From: Gleimia coleocanis DSM 15436 | GTDB taxonomy: Bacteria; Actinomycetota; Actinomycetes; Actinomycetales; Actinomycetaceae | Length of the DNA: 64,000 nucleotides | Reading direction: 5' to 3' | Assembly (NCBI RefSeq): GCF_000159015.1 | Contig: NZ_DS999546.1 | Span: 1-64,000 of the forward strand | In this document: positions 24,751-34,565 of the stretch, in pieces | Layout: every line of letters starts with the position of its first letter | Numbering within the stretch: the first letter of the stretch is position 1 | The notes under the pieces: generated by a model | Told to the model about the DNA's origin: nothing | The model's input: the letters and a program-made list of their open reading frames with translations, nothing else | Database searches by the model: none | Translations under genes and position numbers: made by a program

Positions 24751-25785
24751 GTGACGAACCCAGAAAACCACGCTGAAGCAGCGGAGCTAACTCGTGATGA
24801 GATTGCTTCCCTGCACGAACCAGTATTAATCGACGAAGTTCTGGACCTCCTAGCTCCCGCATTTACCGGTGTAGAAATCGCGACGATGATTGACGCGACG
24901 CTGGGAATGGGTGGACACACTGAAGCTGTCATCACAGCTTTCCCAAACGTTCGGGTAATCGGTATTGACCGCGATCCAAACGCAATCCGCTTAGCATCTA
25001 AACGTCTAGAAAGCTTTGGGGAACGATTTAAAGCAGTCCACGCCACCTACGATAGTGTCTATGAAGTAGCCGAAGAAAACGGTTTAGCGGGGAAAATCGA
25101 CGCGGTGCTAATGGACTTAGGGGTTTCTTCCCTGCAGTTAGATGACGATGAGCGTGGCTTCGCATACTCACGTAACACCTATCTGGATATGCGCATGGAT
25201 CCTACTCAGGGAATCACTGCTGCAGAACTCTTAGCTACCGCCTCAGCAGCTGAATTGACTCGCATTCTGCGCACATTCGGAGAAGAAAAATTTGCCTCGC
25301 GAATTGCTCGCAACATTGAAAAGCAGCGCGAAACGAAGCCAATCGAAACTTCTCTGGAACTAACTGAGATCGTACGCGCTTCCATCCCGGCGGCTGCTCG
25401 TCGTCAGGGTGGCAACCCAGCGAAGCGAACTTTCCAAGCTCTGCGAGTAGCAGTGAACGAAGAGCTAGACATTCTAGCTGATGCTGTACCTGCCGCCCTC
25501 GAAAGCCTCAAAGTAGGCGGGCGTTTAGTAGTGGAATCCTACCAATCTTTAGAAGACCGCATCGTTAAAAACGTTATTAAAGACGGTTCGGAAATCAATA
25601 TTCCGCCTGGTCTGCCAGTTATCCCAGACCATCTGAAGCCCAGCCTGGAAAACGTCACTCGCAAAGCGATTCAAGCAACTGAAGAACAAATCGCAGACAA
25701 TCCGAGAGCTGCCTCAGTAAGACTCCGCGCAGCCACCATCATTAGACCATATGAAGCACCAACAAGAATCAGGAGAAAGCGATGA
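24751..25785 (+). CDS. rsmH: 16S rRNA (cytosine(1402)-N4)-methyltransferase
   Basis: RsmH (MraW) N4-methylates C1402 in the decoding centre. Visible motifs are HEPVLIDEVLDLL at the N terminus, the SAM site DATLGMGGHTEA, GIDRDPNAI, DLGVSSLQLDD, and the C-terminal NPAKRTFQALRVAVNEEL. The start is GTG after GGAAGGAGGGG. The length of 344 is normal. The stop overlaps ftsL by 4 bases (ATGA). Confidence 0.96.
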   Translation: MTNPENHAEAAELTRDEIASLHEPVLIDEVLDLLAPAFTGVEIATMIDATLGMGGHTEAVITAFPNVRVIGIDRDPNAIRLASKRLESFGERFKAVHATYDSVYEVAEENGLAGKIDAVLMDLGVSSLQLDDDERGFAYSRNTYLDMRMDPTQGITAAELLATASAAELTRILRTFGEEKFASRIARNIEKQRETKPIETSLELTEIVRASIPAAARRQGGNPAKRTFQALRVAVNEELDILADAVPAALESLKVGGRLVVESYQSLEDRIVKNVIKDGSEINIPPGLPVIPDHLKPSLENVTRKAIQATEEQIADNPRAASVRLRAATIIRPYEAPTRIRRKR

Positions 25786-26174
25786 GCACAGCAACCGCAC
25801 GCGTACGCCCGCAGCAACACGCTCCTAAAGCTACTCCTGAACTAGTACAACTTCGCGTCATTGAAACTGTAAAAGCTGGCACCTCTCCTGCGAAGCTACT
25901 GTTAATCCTGGTAATCCCAGTGATCCTGATAGTTTTAGCGAACCTATACATCAACACGCAGATGGCCCAGACTGCCTACGAACTGCGTGAAAAGCAGGTG
26001 GAACTTATTCGCTTAACTGAAAAGAACGAAGCATTAGAACAGCAGTTGCAGGTTGTTTCATCTCCTGCCACTCTGGAAGAGAATGCAAAACGCCTGGGAA
26101 TGGTACCAGCCCCGGATGCGTTGTTCATCAGTATCAAAAAGAACTCTATCCAGAAGAACTTGAGCGACTTCTAA
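25782..26174 (+). CDS. ftsL: FtsL-like cell division protein
   Basis: This small bitopic protein of 130 residues has a cytoplasmic N terminus of about 35 residues, one membrane helix (LLLILVIPVILIVLANLYI) and a short coiled coil rich in Glu, Leu and Gln to about residue 90. It ends with ENAKRLGMVPAPD, the FtsL/DivIC-family signature. It bridges FtsQ and FtsI/FtsW at the septum. Identity rests on position and architecture, since FtsL sequence is poorly conserved. Confidence 0.87.
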   Translation: MSTATARVRPQQHAPKATPELVQLRVIETVKAGTSPAKLLLILVIPVILIVLANLYINTQMAQTAYELREKQVELIRLTEKNEALEQQLQVVSSPATLEENAKRLGMVPAPDALFISIKKNSIQKNLSDF

Positions 26175-26196
26175 TTCAACTGCTGAAAGGGCTGAA

Positions 26197-27954
26197 ATGG
26201 CACCTCAAACGCTTGTACAGGGTAATCGTTCACTCAAATTCATCTGGGGAGCCTTCGTCACCGCACTGGCACTAATTTCACTATCACTGGTTAACATCCA
26301 GCTTATTCGAGGTTCAGAACTAGCTGCCGAAGCCGCTTCTATACGCACCTTCACGAACACCCTGCACGCCAAGCGCGGTGACATTGTAGATGCTAAAGGA
26401 ACCGTTTTAGCAACTACCGTGCAGACCTACGATATCGCCGTTAACCAGCAGAAAATCAAACTGGCTACCGTCACCATCACCGATGAAAAAGGTGAAGTAG
26501 TTGAAGTTAAAAAAGGTATGTCCGCCGTAGCTGAACACCTAGCTCCACTTCTAGGAAAAAACGAAGCAGAGCTAGGTGGGCAGCTGATTGGCGACTCTAC
26601 CTACCATTACTTAGCACGTAAAGTTCCGGTAGAAACCTGGCGTAAGATTCGCGCCCTCAAAATCTATGGCATTGAATGGGAAGAATCCTTCCAACGCCTT
26701 TATCCATCTAAATCCGTAGCCGCTACCGTAATTGGTTCAATTGATGCTGAAGGAGTAGGTAACTCCGGGATTGAACTCACCCAAGAAGACCTTTTAAAAG
26801 GTAAAGACGGTAGTATCACCAATGAGTACTCTCCGCAGGGTGAAGTACTTCCCGGTGGTAAAAATGAGTACCAGAGCCCACAAAACGGGCAAACCGTACA
26901 CCTTACCATTGACGTTGACTTACAACACCGGATTGAAGAGTACCTTAACGCATTAGCAAAACAGCATAATGCACAAGCCGCTTCCGTAGTTATCACAGAA
27001 GTTAAGACGGGGAATATTTTAGTGTTGGCGGATGCCTACAACCGTCCGATTAATAACCAACCACAAACCTCTAAAGCCATCCAATATGCGGCAGAACCAG
27101 GCTCCGTTGGCAAGGTCTATACCATGGCATCCGGTCTTGAAAAAGGTGTGATTACTCCGCTTACTCCAGTTCCCGTGCCTGACACTCTTACTGTGTCCAA
27201 CGGACAAAGCTTTAAAGATGCTGACCCACACGGCTACCAGATTCTTACCGCTGCTGGGGTGCTAGCAAACTCCTCTAATACCGGTACGATCTTTATCGGA
27301 GAGAAAGTAAAACCAGATGACCGCTGGGATTTGCAGAAGCGCTTAGGCTTAGGGAAACCCACCAATATCGGCCTGCCCGGTGAAACAGCGGGTACTCTAC
27401 CAGCACCCGATAAATGGGACGGTCGCCAAAAATACGTAAATATGTTTGGACAAGCCTACTCGGTGAATCAGCTGCAGCTAGTGAACTCTTTTGCCACTAT
27501 TGGTAACGGTGGAGCTTATCTGCCGCTACGCCTGATTGACGGCTACACGTTACCAGATGGCACCTACCAAAAAGCGCCGCTGGAAAAAGCTGAACGTGCT
27601 CTCAGCCCAGAAGTTTCTACAGAACTTCTTAAAATGATGGAAACCGTTTCCGCATCAGGCTCAGGCAAACACTTCCAAGTACCCGGCTACCGAACTGCCT
27701 TAAAGACAGGTACTGCAGAAGTTATCGAAAACGGCGTTTATGTCGGTAACTCGCTAAATATTGTCGGAGTGGTGCCAACTCAGGATCCGCAGCTGGCAAT
27801 CTCAGTGCATATGTATCGTCCAAGTACTAATAACTACGCTTCCATTCTGTTAGCAGACTTGTTTAAACAGGTTGTGACTGATGCGGTCCGCGCCCGTAAT
27901 ATTCCGGCTTCTGATGTTCCTCCGCAGCCTTATCCTGTGGTAGCTGGCGGATAG
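26197..27954 (+). CDS. ftsI: Septal peptidoglycan transpeptidase FtsI (PBP3)
   Basis: This class B penicillin-binding protein has an N-terminal membrane helix (residues about 18-37), a pedestal domain, and a transpeptidase domain. The active-site motifs are S303-V-G-K306 (in EPGSVGKV), SSN at 359-361 and KTGTAE from 503. There are no PASTA domains. The Ser-Val-Gly-Lys form of the first motif differs from the common Ser-Thr-Phe-Lys, but the catalytic residues are kept. Length is 585. The next gene is murF rather than murE. Confidence 0.95.
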   Translation: MAPQTLVQGNRSLKFIWGAFVTALALISLSLVNIQLIRGSELAAEAASIRTFTNTLHAKRGDIVDAKGTVLATTVQTYDIAVNQQKIKLATVTITDEKGEVVEVKKGMSAVAEHLAPLLGKNEAELGGQLIGDSTYHYLARKVPVETWRKIRALKIYGIEWEESFQRLYPSKSVAATVIGSIDAEGVGNSGIELTQEDLLKGKDGSITNEYSPQGEVLPGGKNEYQSPQNGQTVHLTIDVDLQHRIEEYLNALAKQHNAQAASVVITEVKTGNILVLADAYNRPINNQPQTSKAIQYAAEPGSVGKVYTMASGLEKGVITPLTPVPVPDTLTVSNGQSFKDADPHGYQILTAAGVLANSSNTGTIFIGEKVKPDDRWDLQKRLGLGKPTNIGLPGETAGTLPAPDKWDGRQKYVNMFGQAYSVNQLQLVNSFATIGNGGAYLPLRLIDGYTLPDGTYQKAPLEKAERALSPEVSTELLKMMETVSASGSGKHFQVPGYRTALKTGTAEVIENGVYVGNSLNIVGVVPTQDPQLAISVHMYRPSTNNYASILLADLFKQVVTDAVRARNIPASDVPPQPYPVVAGG

Positions 27955-28112
27955 TAGGATCCTAAAACTGGTACCAGGGAAGTTATGTAGCCAAGTAAAC
28001 AAGAAAAGCGCAGACAGATTCATAAGAAAACGCTTTAAATATGGGAAGATTGTAAAGCATCAAAATGCGAGCAAACTGAGTTTCCCAGCGGAAAAGCAGA
28101 GGAGAACAAAGC
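27955..28112 (+). other. ftsI-murF gap where murE is normally found
   Basis: The 158-base spacer has no reading frame of note and no remnant of a Mur ligase that I could see. It is AT-rich and ends with CAGAGGAG before murF. It probably holds a promoter, but no clear -35/-10 pair was found. Confidence 0.5.
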
Positions 28113-29495
28113 ATGAACTATCAGGCGTCGTGGATTGCTCAAGCAGTTAACGGAAAACTGCTGGGCGCAGACGTAGTGGTCTCAGGAAGTGTGGAAACTG
28201 ATTCCCGAGAATGTGGTTCCGGTTCCCTCTACGTTGCTCGCGTAGGTGAAGCAACTGATGGACATAATTTCATTGACTCCGCTATTGCCAACGGCGCGGT
28301 GTGTGCAATCGTTACAAACCCAAGCATTGGTAATCCAGAACATACGCGTATCCTGGTTGAAGATGCGACCTATGCGTTGGGACTTTTAGCTAAAGTCCAT
28401 ATTGAGCGTTTGCGTGCTACTGGAGATTTGCGAATCGTGGGTATTACCGGTTCGGTTGGCAAAACCACTACTAAGGATTTAACTGCTGGGATTCTGGCAA
28501 AGTTTGCGCCCACCGTCGCTCCTGTAGCATCCTTTAACAACGAAGTCGGAATGCCACTAACTGCCTTGAAAGCTGATGAAAACACCCGTTACCTGGTATT
28601 GGAAATGGGAGCTTCCGGGATCGGGCATTTGGAATACTTGACTGGGCTGGTGAGCCCAGATTTAGGCGTGGAATTATCCGTAGGGCGGGCACACCTGGGC
28701 GGTTTCGGCTCCGTAGCAGGCTTGGCGCGTGCAAAAGCAGAATTAGTCGAGGGCGTTAAAGAAAACGGCTTAGTTATTCTGAACCTTGACGACCCTAATG
28801 TAGCGGCAATGGAAACAGTTGCACATACACCGGTGGTTTATTTCTCCGCCCTCGGGAATGAAAAAGCAGATATCTACGCACGCAACGTAACTCTTGATGA
28901 ATTCTCCCATGCCAGCTTCGAGGCAGTAACCACTGGTGAAGTTATTCCGGTCCACCTGGGGCTGGTAGGAGCCCACCAGGTGAATAATGCTCTGGCAGCA
29001 ATCAGTATCTGCCAAGGATTTGGACTGGAACTGCCTGAAATCGTCGCGGCTCTAAACGGAATGAAAGCAGCCAGCCCCCACCGTATGTCCATCGTTGAAT
29101 CTCGGGGCGCAACTTTCATTGATGACTCTTACAACGCGAACCCAGATTCAATGAAAGCTGGACTTGCAGTACTCGCAAAACAAGGGGAGCATGCTAACCA
29201 GCGAATCGCAGTGCTAGGCGAAATGATGGAGTTGGGAGAAACCTCCGCACAACTACACCAAGAAGTTGGTGAAATGGTAGTAGCTACCCAGGTGGATTTG
29301 CTAATCACTCTTGGAGAAGGCGCTAAAGAAATCGCTGTTCCACTGACGGAAAAAACCACGCACTTCCATGCTGGAAGTGTTGCAGAAGCAGTTAAACTGC
29401 TAGAAGAAAAAGTCGTTGCCGGCGATGTCGTTTTCCTCAAAGGATCAAACGGCTCAGGCGTATGGAAAGTTGCGGACAAGTTCGTAGCTGAGTGA
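28113..29495 (+). CDS. murF: UDP-MurNAc-tripeptide--D-Ala-D-Ala ligase
   Basis: This cytoplasmic ATP-dependent ligase adds D-Ala-D-Ala to the tripeptide precursor. The P-loop is GITGSVGKTTTKDL near residue 111, the metal/ATP region is LEMGASGIGHLEYL near 166, and the C-terminal ligase motif is DDSYNANPDSM near 336. The 460-residue length is typical of MurF. There is no DNPR motif, which MurE would have, so this is not the missing murE. The start has AGAGGAG upstream. Confidence 0.94.
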   Translation: MNYQASWIAQAVNGKLLGADVVVSGSVETDSRECGSGSLYVARVGEATDGHNFIDSAIANGAVCAIVTNPSIGNPEHTRILVEDATYALGLLAKVHIERLRATGDLRIVGITGSVGKTTTKDLTAGILAKFAPTVAPVASFNNEVGMPLTALKADENTRYLVLEMGASGIGHLEYLTGLVSPDLGVELSVGRAHLGGFGSVAGLARAKAELVEGVKENGLVILNLDDPNVAAMETVAHTPVVYFSALGNEKADIYARNVTLDEFSHASFEAVTTGEVIPVHLGLVGAHQVNNALAAISICQGFGLELPEIVAALNGMKAASPHRMSIVESRGATFIDDSYNANPDSMKAGLAVLAKQGEHANQRIAVLGEMMELGETSAQLHQEVGEMVVATQVDLLITLGEGAKEIAVPLTEKTTHFHAGSVAEAVKLLEEKVVAGDVVFLKGSNGSGVWKVADKFVAE

Positions 29496-29534
29496 GCTAT
29501 TTTGTAGGAAAGACAAAATAGGAGAGGAAAGACA

Positions 29535-30620
29535 GTGCTAGCTCTGGTAATCGGAACCGCAGTATCGCTGGTAGTGACCTTATTCGGTACAAAGCTACTA
29601 ATCAGCATCCTGATTAAACGGCAGTACGGGCAGTTCATCCGCCAAGACGGTCCAACTGCACACCACGTTAAACGCGGTACCCCCACCATGGGTGGGATTG
29701 TCATCATCCTCGCTAGTGTAATCGGCTGGCTGGTTGGTCACCTGGCCATCGGCCAACTCCCAGATTACTCTTCAACACTGTTAATGTTCCTATTCGTCGG
29801 TACTGGCGCGGTAGGATTTGCAGACGACTTTATCAAAATCAGCCGGCAGCGTTCGCTGGGATTGAGCCCGCGCGCAAAAATCATCGGACAGCTGGCAGTC
29901 GGCACTATTTTCGCAGTGGCTGCGCTGTCGTTCCCAAATAAGCAGGGACTTACCCCAGCTTCCACAGCGGTATCGATCATTCGTGATACCTCTTTTGATT
30001 TTGCTATTGCAGGCGTCGGTGTGGGCGTAGTTTTATTCGTAATCTGGGCTAACTTTATGGTTTCTGCTTGGTCAAATGCCGTGAATCTCACCGATGGATT
30101 AGACGGTTTAGCTACTGGCGCATCCATGGTTACATTTGCGGGTTACACGTTGGTAAGCCTCTGGCAGTTCTATCAAAGCTGTACCCATCCAGAAGCTTTA
30201 GTAACCATCTGTTATAACGTGCGTGACCCATTTGGTCTGGCGGTAGCTTCTGCCGCTATTGTCGGGGCCTGCTTTGGCTTCCTCTGGTGGAATGCTGCTC
30301 CAGCACAGATTTTCATGGGGGATACCGGCGCGCTGGCTCTCGGTGGTGCCCTGGCAGGTCTGTCCATCCTGACACGTACCGAATTCCTAGGTATTATTAT
30401 TGGCGGCCTGTTCGTAGTCATCCTCATGTCTGACGTAATTCAGATTGGGGTATTCAAACTTACCCGCAAACGTGTATTCCGCATGGCTCCACTGCATCAC
30501 CACTTTGAACTTAAAGGCTGGCAAGAAATCACCATCGTAATCCGCTTTTGGATTATCGCAGGTCTTTTTGCAATCGCAGGCGTCTCACTCTTCTATGGGG
30601 AATGGGTATATAAGCTATGA
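29535..30620 (+). CDS. mraY: Phospho-MurNAc-pentapeptide transferase MraY
   Basis: This ten-helix membrane enzyme makes lipid I from UDP-MurNAc-pentapeptide and undecaprenyl phosphate. Motifs are GTPTMGG near residue 50, the acidic pair in FADDFIKI near 98, NLTDGLDGLATG near 183, MGDTGALALGG near 263, and MAPLHHHFELKGW near 317. The start is GTG with GAGAGGAAAG upstream. It overlaps murD by 4 bases. Confidence 0.97.
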   Translation: MLALVIGTAVSLVVTLFGTKLLISILIKRQYGQFIRQDGPTAHHVKRGTPTMGGIVIILASVIGWLVGHLAIGQLPDYSSTLLMFLFVGTGAVGFADDFIKISRQRSLGLSPRAKIIGQLAVGTIFAVAALSFPNKQGLTPASTAVSIIRDTSFDFAIAGVGVGVVLFVIWANFMVSAWSNAVNLTDGLDGLATGASMVTFAGYTLVSLWQFYQSCTHPEALVTICYNVRDPFGLAVASAAIVGACFGFLWWNAAPAQIFMGDTGALALGGALAGLSILTRTEFLGIIIGGLFVVILMSDVIQIGVFKLTRKRVFRMAPLHHHFELKGWQEITIVIRFWIIAGLFAIAGVSLFYGEWVYKL

Positions 30621-32101
30621 GCATCACAACTCCACTAACAGCACATGACTGGACTAATTTAACCTGCGGGGTCTTTGGCTTAGGCAAAAGTGGGTTAGCC
30701 GCAGTAGAAGCCCTTTTAGAATTTGGCGCCGACGTTAAAGTCTATGACTCACGCTCAGCAGAGCAACTCGCTAATGTAGTCAGTGAACTAGGTGAATCTG
30801 TTTCCTGGCACTTGGAAAACAGCGGTTTAGATAATCTAGCTAGCCTTGATTTAGCCGTCGTTTCCCCCGGAATCCCTCCACATTCGGCTAGTTTCAGCGG
30901 TTTAACCGCAGCTAATGTGCCGGTCTGGAGTGAAGTTGAACTAGCCTGGCAAATCCAGCACACTCTGGGGAAAGATATTAAATGGCTTGCCATTACTGGC
31001 ACTAACGGCAAAACCACTACCGTTGGACTAGTTGGCTCCATCTTGGAAGCAGCAGGCGCAAAATACGCTGTGGTTGGAAACGTTGGGGAACCAATCGTTA
31101 CCACCGTCCTCAAAGCAGACGTTGAAGTTCTTGCCGTGGAACTCTCAAGCTTCCAGCTTGAAACCACGCATACGCTTTCCCCCTTGGCAGCGGTTTGTCT
31201 AAATGTTGATGCCGACCACCTGGACTGGCATGGCAGCGTTGAAAACTACCGGGATGCGAAAGCCCGCATCTACGAAAACACCCAAGTTGGTTGTGTCTAC
31301 GATGTCACTGACCGAACTGTTGAAAATATGGTTGCAGGAGCAGAAGTTATCGAGGGCGCTCGCGCAATCGGTTACACTTTAGGTTCCCCAGCTCCATCAC
31401 AAATCGGACTTGTTGAAAAGCTACTGGTAGACCGAGCTTTCGTGGAAAACCGCCACCATCAGGCGGAAGCAGTCGCGGAAATCAGCGACATTTTTGGCTT
31501 CGCCTCTGAACATCCATCCATCGCCCTCGTGAAAGATACTTTAGCTGCCATCGCACTTACGCGCGCCTACGGGGTAAGTGGGGAAGCAGTAGCAGCCGGT
31601 CTACGGAACTTCAAATCCGCTAAGCACCGTCGTGCGGTTATTGGGAAAACGGCCGACGTCGTATGGATTGACGACTCCAAAGCCACCAACACCCACGCGG
31701 CCAAAGCCTCCCTGGCAGGTTTCCCACCCCAAAGCGTTGTTTGGATTGCCGGGGGCGATACTAAAGGACAGGAACTGCATAGCCTGGTCGCAGATATTAA
31801 AGACTGTCTGCGAGGCGTCGTTGTAATCGGTGCCGACCCAACCCCAGTTGTCGAAGCCCTACAAACAAATGCCGCAGAGATTCCATACGTAGTAGTAGAC
31901 GGTCACGAAGACATGATGTTCTCTGTCGTGAATGAAGCAGTTGCACTATCTCTACCAGGTAACACCGTGGTACTCGCACCCGCCTGTGCATCCTGGGACC
32001 AGTTCGAAAATTACGGTCAGCGTGGGGATCTTTTCGCTGAAGCCGTCGGACGCCTAGATGAGGCCTGGCAACAACAGTACGGGCAGGGAGTAGGAAAGTG
32101 A
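30617..32101 (+). CDS. murD: UDP-MurNAc-L-Ala--D-Glu ligase
   Basis: It adds D-Glu to UDP-MurNAc-L-Ala. The N-terminal Rossmann part (GVFGLGKSGLAAVEAL) binds the uracil nucleotide, the ATP loop is AITGTNGKTTTVGL near residue 124, followed by ELSSFQLETT and NVDADHLDWH, and the ligase motif is DDSKATNTHA near 353. At 494 residues it is slightly longer than E. coli MurD. It overlaps its neighbours on both sides by 4 bases. Confidence 0.96.
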   Translation: MSITTPLTAHDWTNLTCGVFGLGKSGLAAVEALLEFGADVKVYDSRSAEQLANVVSELGESVSWHLENSGLDNLASLDLAVVSPGIPPHSASFSGLTAANVPVWSEVELAWQIQHTLGKDIKWLAITGTNGKTTTVGLVGSILEAAGAKYAVVGNVGEPIVTTVLKADVEVLAVELSSFQLETTHTLSPLAAVCLNVDADHLDWHGSVENYRDAKARIYENTQVGCVYDVTDRTVENMVAGAEVIEGARAIGYTLGSPAPSQIGLVEKLLVDRAFVENRHHQAEAVAEISDIFGFASEHPSIALVKDTLAAIALTRAYGVSGEAVAAGLRNFKSAKHRRAVIGKTADVVWIDDSKATNTHAAKASLAGFPPQSVVWIAGGDTKGQELHSLVADIKDCLRGVVVIGADPTPVVEALQTNAAEIPYVVVDGHEDMMFSVVNEAVALSLPGNTVVLAPACASWDQFENYGQRGDLFAEAVGRLDEAWQQQYGQGVGK

Positions 32102-33333
32102 CTTTCCTAGAAACCGCACAGAGGAAACTTAAACAGCTGGCGAAGCGGGTTCCGAAAATCAAACTTGATTTAGACCCAAACCCCTCAGCTGTCACTATCT
32201 ACTACATTATTCTGATAGCTTCCTTTGTGCTTATCGCTGCGGGTCTGATTATGGTATTTTCAGCCTCCACGATTCGCGCTATCAGCGCAGGTGAAAGTCC
32301 TTACGCAGCCTATCTAAAGAACCTCGGGATTATGATTATCGGGGTACTGCTGATGATTTTTGTTTCCCGTATTTCGGTGACTTGGCTTAAAAAAAGTGCT
32401 GTACTGTTACTGGGAATAAGTCTAACGTTGCAGTCTCTAATCTTTACAGGATTAGCAGTTTCTGAAGGTGGCAACACTAACTGGGTGAAAATTCCAGGCG
32501 TTCCCTTCCTCTTTCAGCCATCTGAAACTTTGAAACTTACCCTGGCGGTCTACCTGGCCTGGGCATTTTCCACCCAGTTGAAAAATCGGCGTGATTTAAA
32601 GGCCCTGGGCTTGTGGATCGGCTTACCGGTAGTGGCATCCCTAGCCATGATCATGTGGGGGTCTGACTTAGGCACTACCATGATTATTGCTACAATGGTG
32701 TTGGGAATGCTGATGGTTGCCGGTATCCCATCAAAATACTACGTTTATACGGGGGCAACAGCAGTTTTCCTCGTAACGTTGGCAGTTGCATCTAAACCAT
32801 CGCGATTGGAACGTATCATCTCAGTTATTCCGGGTCAGGGACCAGAGCGAAATCTGGCTGCCCCGGAACAGATTGACCACGCCCTTTGGGCACTTGGTAG
32901 CGGTGGTTTAAGTGGCGTTGGTCCAGGTGCTTCCAAAGAAAAATGGAACTACTTGGCAGCAGCTCACACGGACTTCATATTTGCTGTACTTGGGGAAGAA
33001 TTAGGATTCTTCGGGGCAATTAGTATTATTTTAGCTTTCGCTTGCCTGCTCTATGGAATCTACCGTTTAGCTCTTTCCCAGACGACTGTGTTTGAACGTC
33101 TGGTTGTAACCGGTATGTTTTCGTGGATTGGTGCCCAGACTTTGGTTAATCTTGGTGCGGTTGTAAATCTAACTCCTATTATTGGTGTGCCATTACCACT
33201 GATTTCAACTGGTGGTACAGCTTTCTTAGCGACTACTTTTTGCTTAGGGGTAGTCCTTAGCATTGCCCGACAGAACGTGGGTGATGGACATAGTTTCGGT
33301 ATCCGTGGAATCTTCCGTAGCTTCCTAAGTTAG
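32098..33333 (+). CDS. ftsW: Septal peptidoglycan polymerase FtsW
   Basis: This SEDS-family glycosyltransferase polymerises lipid II with FtsI as partner. A cytoplasmic N terminus of about 35 residues is followed by ten membrane segments. Conserved residues include NWVKIPG and FQPSETLKL near 130-145, AHTDFIFAVLGEELGF with the catalytic Asp region near 285, and the C-terminal GVPLPLISTGGTA. The GTG start overlaps the murD stop (GTGA). Confidence 0.95.
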   Translation: MTFLETAQRKLKQLAKRVPKIKLDLDPNPSAVTIYYIILIASFVLIAAGLIMVFSASTIRAISAGESPYAAYLKNLGIMIIGVLLMIFVSRISVTWLKKSAVLLLGISLTLQSLIFTGLAVSEGGNTNWVKIPGVPFLFQPSETLKLTLAVYLAWAFSTQLKNRRDLKALGLWIGLPVVASLAMIMWGSDLGTTMIIATMVLGMLMVAGIPSKYYVYTGATAVFLVTLAVASKPSRLERIISVIPGQGPERNLAAPEQIDHALWALGSGGLSGVGPGASKEKWNYLAAAHTDFIFAVLGEELGFFGAISIILAFACLLYGIYRLALSQTTVFERLVVTGMFSWIGAQTLVNLGAVVNLTPIIGVPLPLISTGGTAFLATTFCLGVVLSIARQNVGDGHSFGIRGIFRSFLS

Positions 33334-33423
33334 TTAAAGAAGCCAGGCTAGCTAAAGAAACCCATTGAGAAGCGGTAGACTTAAAAGGTTAAGGTACTAA
33401 TCACCTTTCAGAAAGAGGAATAC

Positions 33424-34563
33424 ATGACTTCTCAGATGGAACCTAAGAAAGTTCTTTTAGCAGGCGGTGGCTCCGCCGGGCACGTGAATCCTCTTTTAGC
33501 CGTAGGGAAAAAACTACGTGAGCGTGGCATTCACGCGGAAGCCTTGGGAACTTCATACGGGTTGGAAAAGGATCTAGTTCCGGGAGCTGACTTTACTTTA
33601 CACACGATTGATAAAGTACCTGCACCTCGGCGTATTAACGGTGATTTAGTCCGATTTTTACCGCGCTTGCGTAAGGTTTATAAGCAGACTAAACAGATTA
33701 TTAAGACTGGCGATTTCGACGCTGTGGTCGGCTTTGGGGGCTATGTTTCCGCACCTGCCTACTTGGCTGCCCGTAGTCTGGGGCTACCGGTTATTATCCA
33801 CGAACAGAACATGCATCCCGGAATGGCTAATAAGCTAGGAGCAGGTTGGGCTAAACTGGTGGGCATCACTTTTGCTGATACTCCGCTACGTGCTAAAACT
33901 GGTGAAACTAAGCATGTGGGCTTACCACTACGTCCAGAGGTTGAAGATTTAGCAGGAAAATTAGCTGACCCAGCTGGGAAACAGAAATTACGCGTGAAGG
34001 TAGCTGCAGAGCTTGGATTTGATCCTGAGAAGACAACGGTTTTAGTTACCGGAGGTTCTTTAGGGGCTGTTAAGCTGAATCGGGTTTTAGCTGAAGCTGC
34101 CGGGTTGTTCCCTGAGACGGTGCAGGTGTTGCACTTAACTGGTAAGGGTAAATCCGCAGCAGTTATGGAAATCTTAGAGCAACAGAAGTGTGTTTCTACC
34201 TGGCAGGTACATGAGTATTTTGTTGATATGACGGCAGCTTTTGCTATGGCAGATTTTGTGATTTGTCGTTCCGGTGCAGGAATTGTTGCAGAGCTTACGG
34301 CTTTGGGAATCCCTGCTTTGTATGTGCCACTTCCAATTGGTAATGGTGAGCAGAAGCTAAACGCTCAAGCAGTGGTTGCTGCTGGGGGTGCTCTTTTAGT
34401 AGAGGACGCGGTTTTAAACATGGATACGATTAAGCACCAGGTTCTGCCGTTTTTAGAAAACCCCGTACAGCTGGCTGAAATGGGACGTGTAAGCAAAGAG
34501 TATGGGCGTTTAGATGCTGCTGACACAATGGCTGAGTTAGTTAAAGAAATTATCGGAGCATAA
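33424..34563 (+). CDS. murG: Lipid II synthase MurG
   Basis: This GT28 enzyme adds GlcNAc to lipid I on the inner face of the membrane. The N-terminal GGGSAGHVNPLLAV loop near residue 13, HEQNMHPG near 125, TGGSLGAVKLN near 208 and CRSGAGIVAELTALGIPALYVPLP near 277-300 are all characteristic. GAAAGAGGAA precedes the ATG. The 90-base gap from ftsW is the longest spacer between murF and ftsQ and could hold a promoter. From here to ftsQ third positions become T/G-rich with more GAG and TTG codons. Confidence 0.96.
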   Translation: MTSQMEPKKVLLAGGGSAGHVNPLLAVGKKLRERGIHAEALGTSYGLEKDLVPGADFTLHTIDKVPAPRRINGDLVRFLPRLRKVYKQTKQIIKTGDFDAVVGFGGYVSAPAYLAARSLGLPVIIHEQNMHPGMANKLGAGWAKLVGITFADTPLRAKTGETKHVGLPLRPEVEDLAGKLADPAGKQKLRVKVAAELGFDPEKTTVLVTGGSLGAVKLNRVLAEAAGLFPETVQVLHLTGKGKSAAVMEILEQQKCVSTWQVHEYFVDMTAAFAMADFVICRSGAGIVAELTALGIPALYVPLPIGNGEQKLNAQAVVAAGGALLVEDAVLNMDTIKHQVLPFLENPVQLAEMGRVSKEYGRLDAADTMAELVKEIIGA

Positions 34564-34565
34564 TC

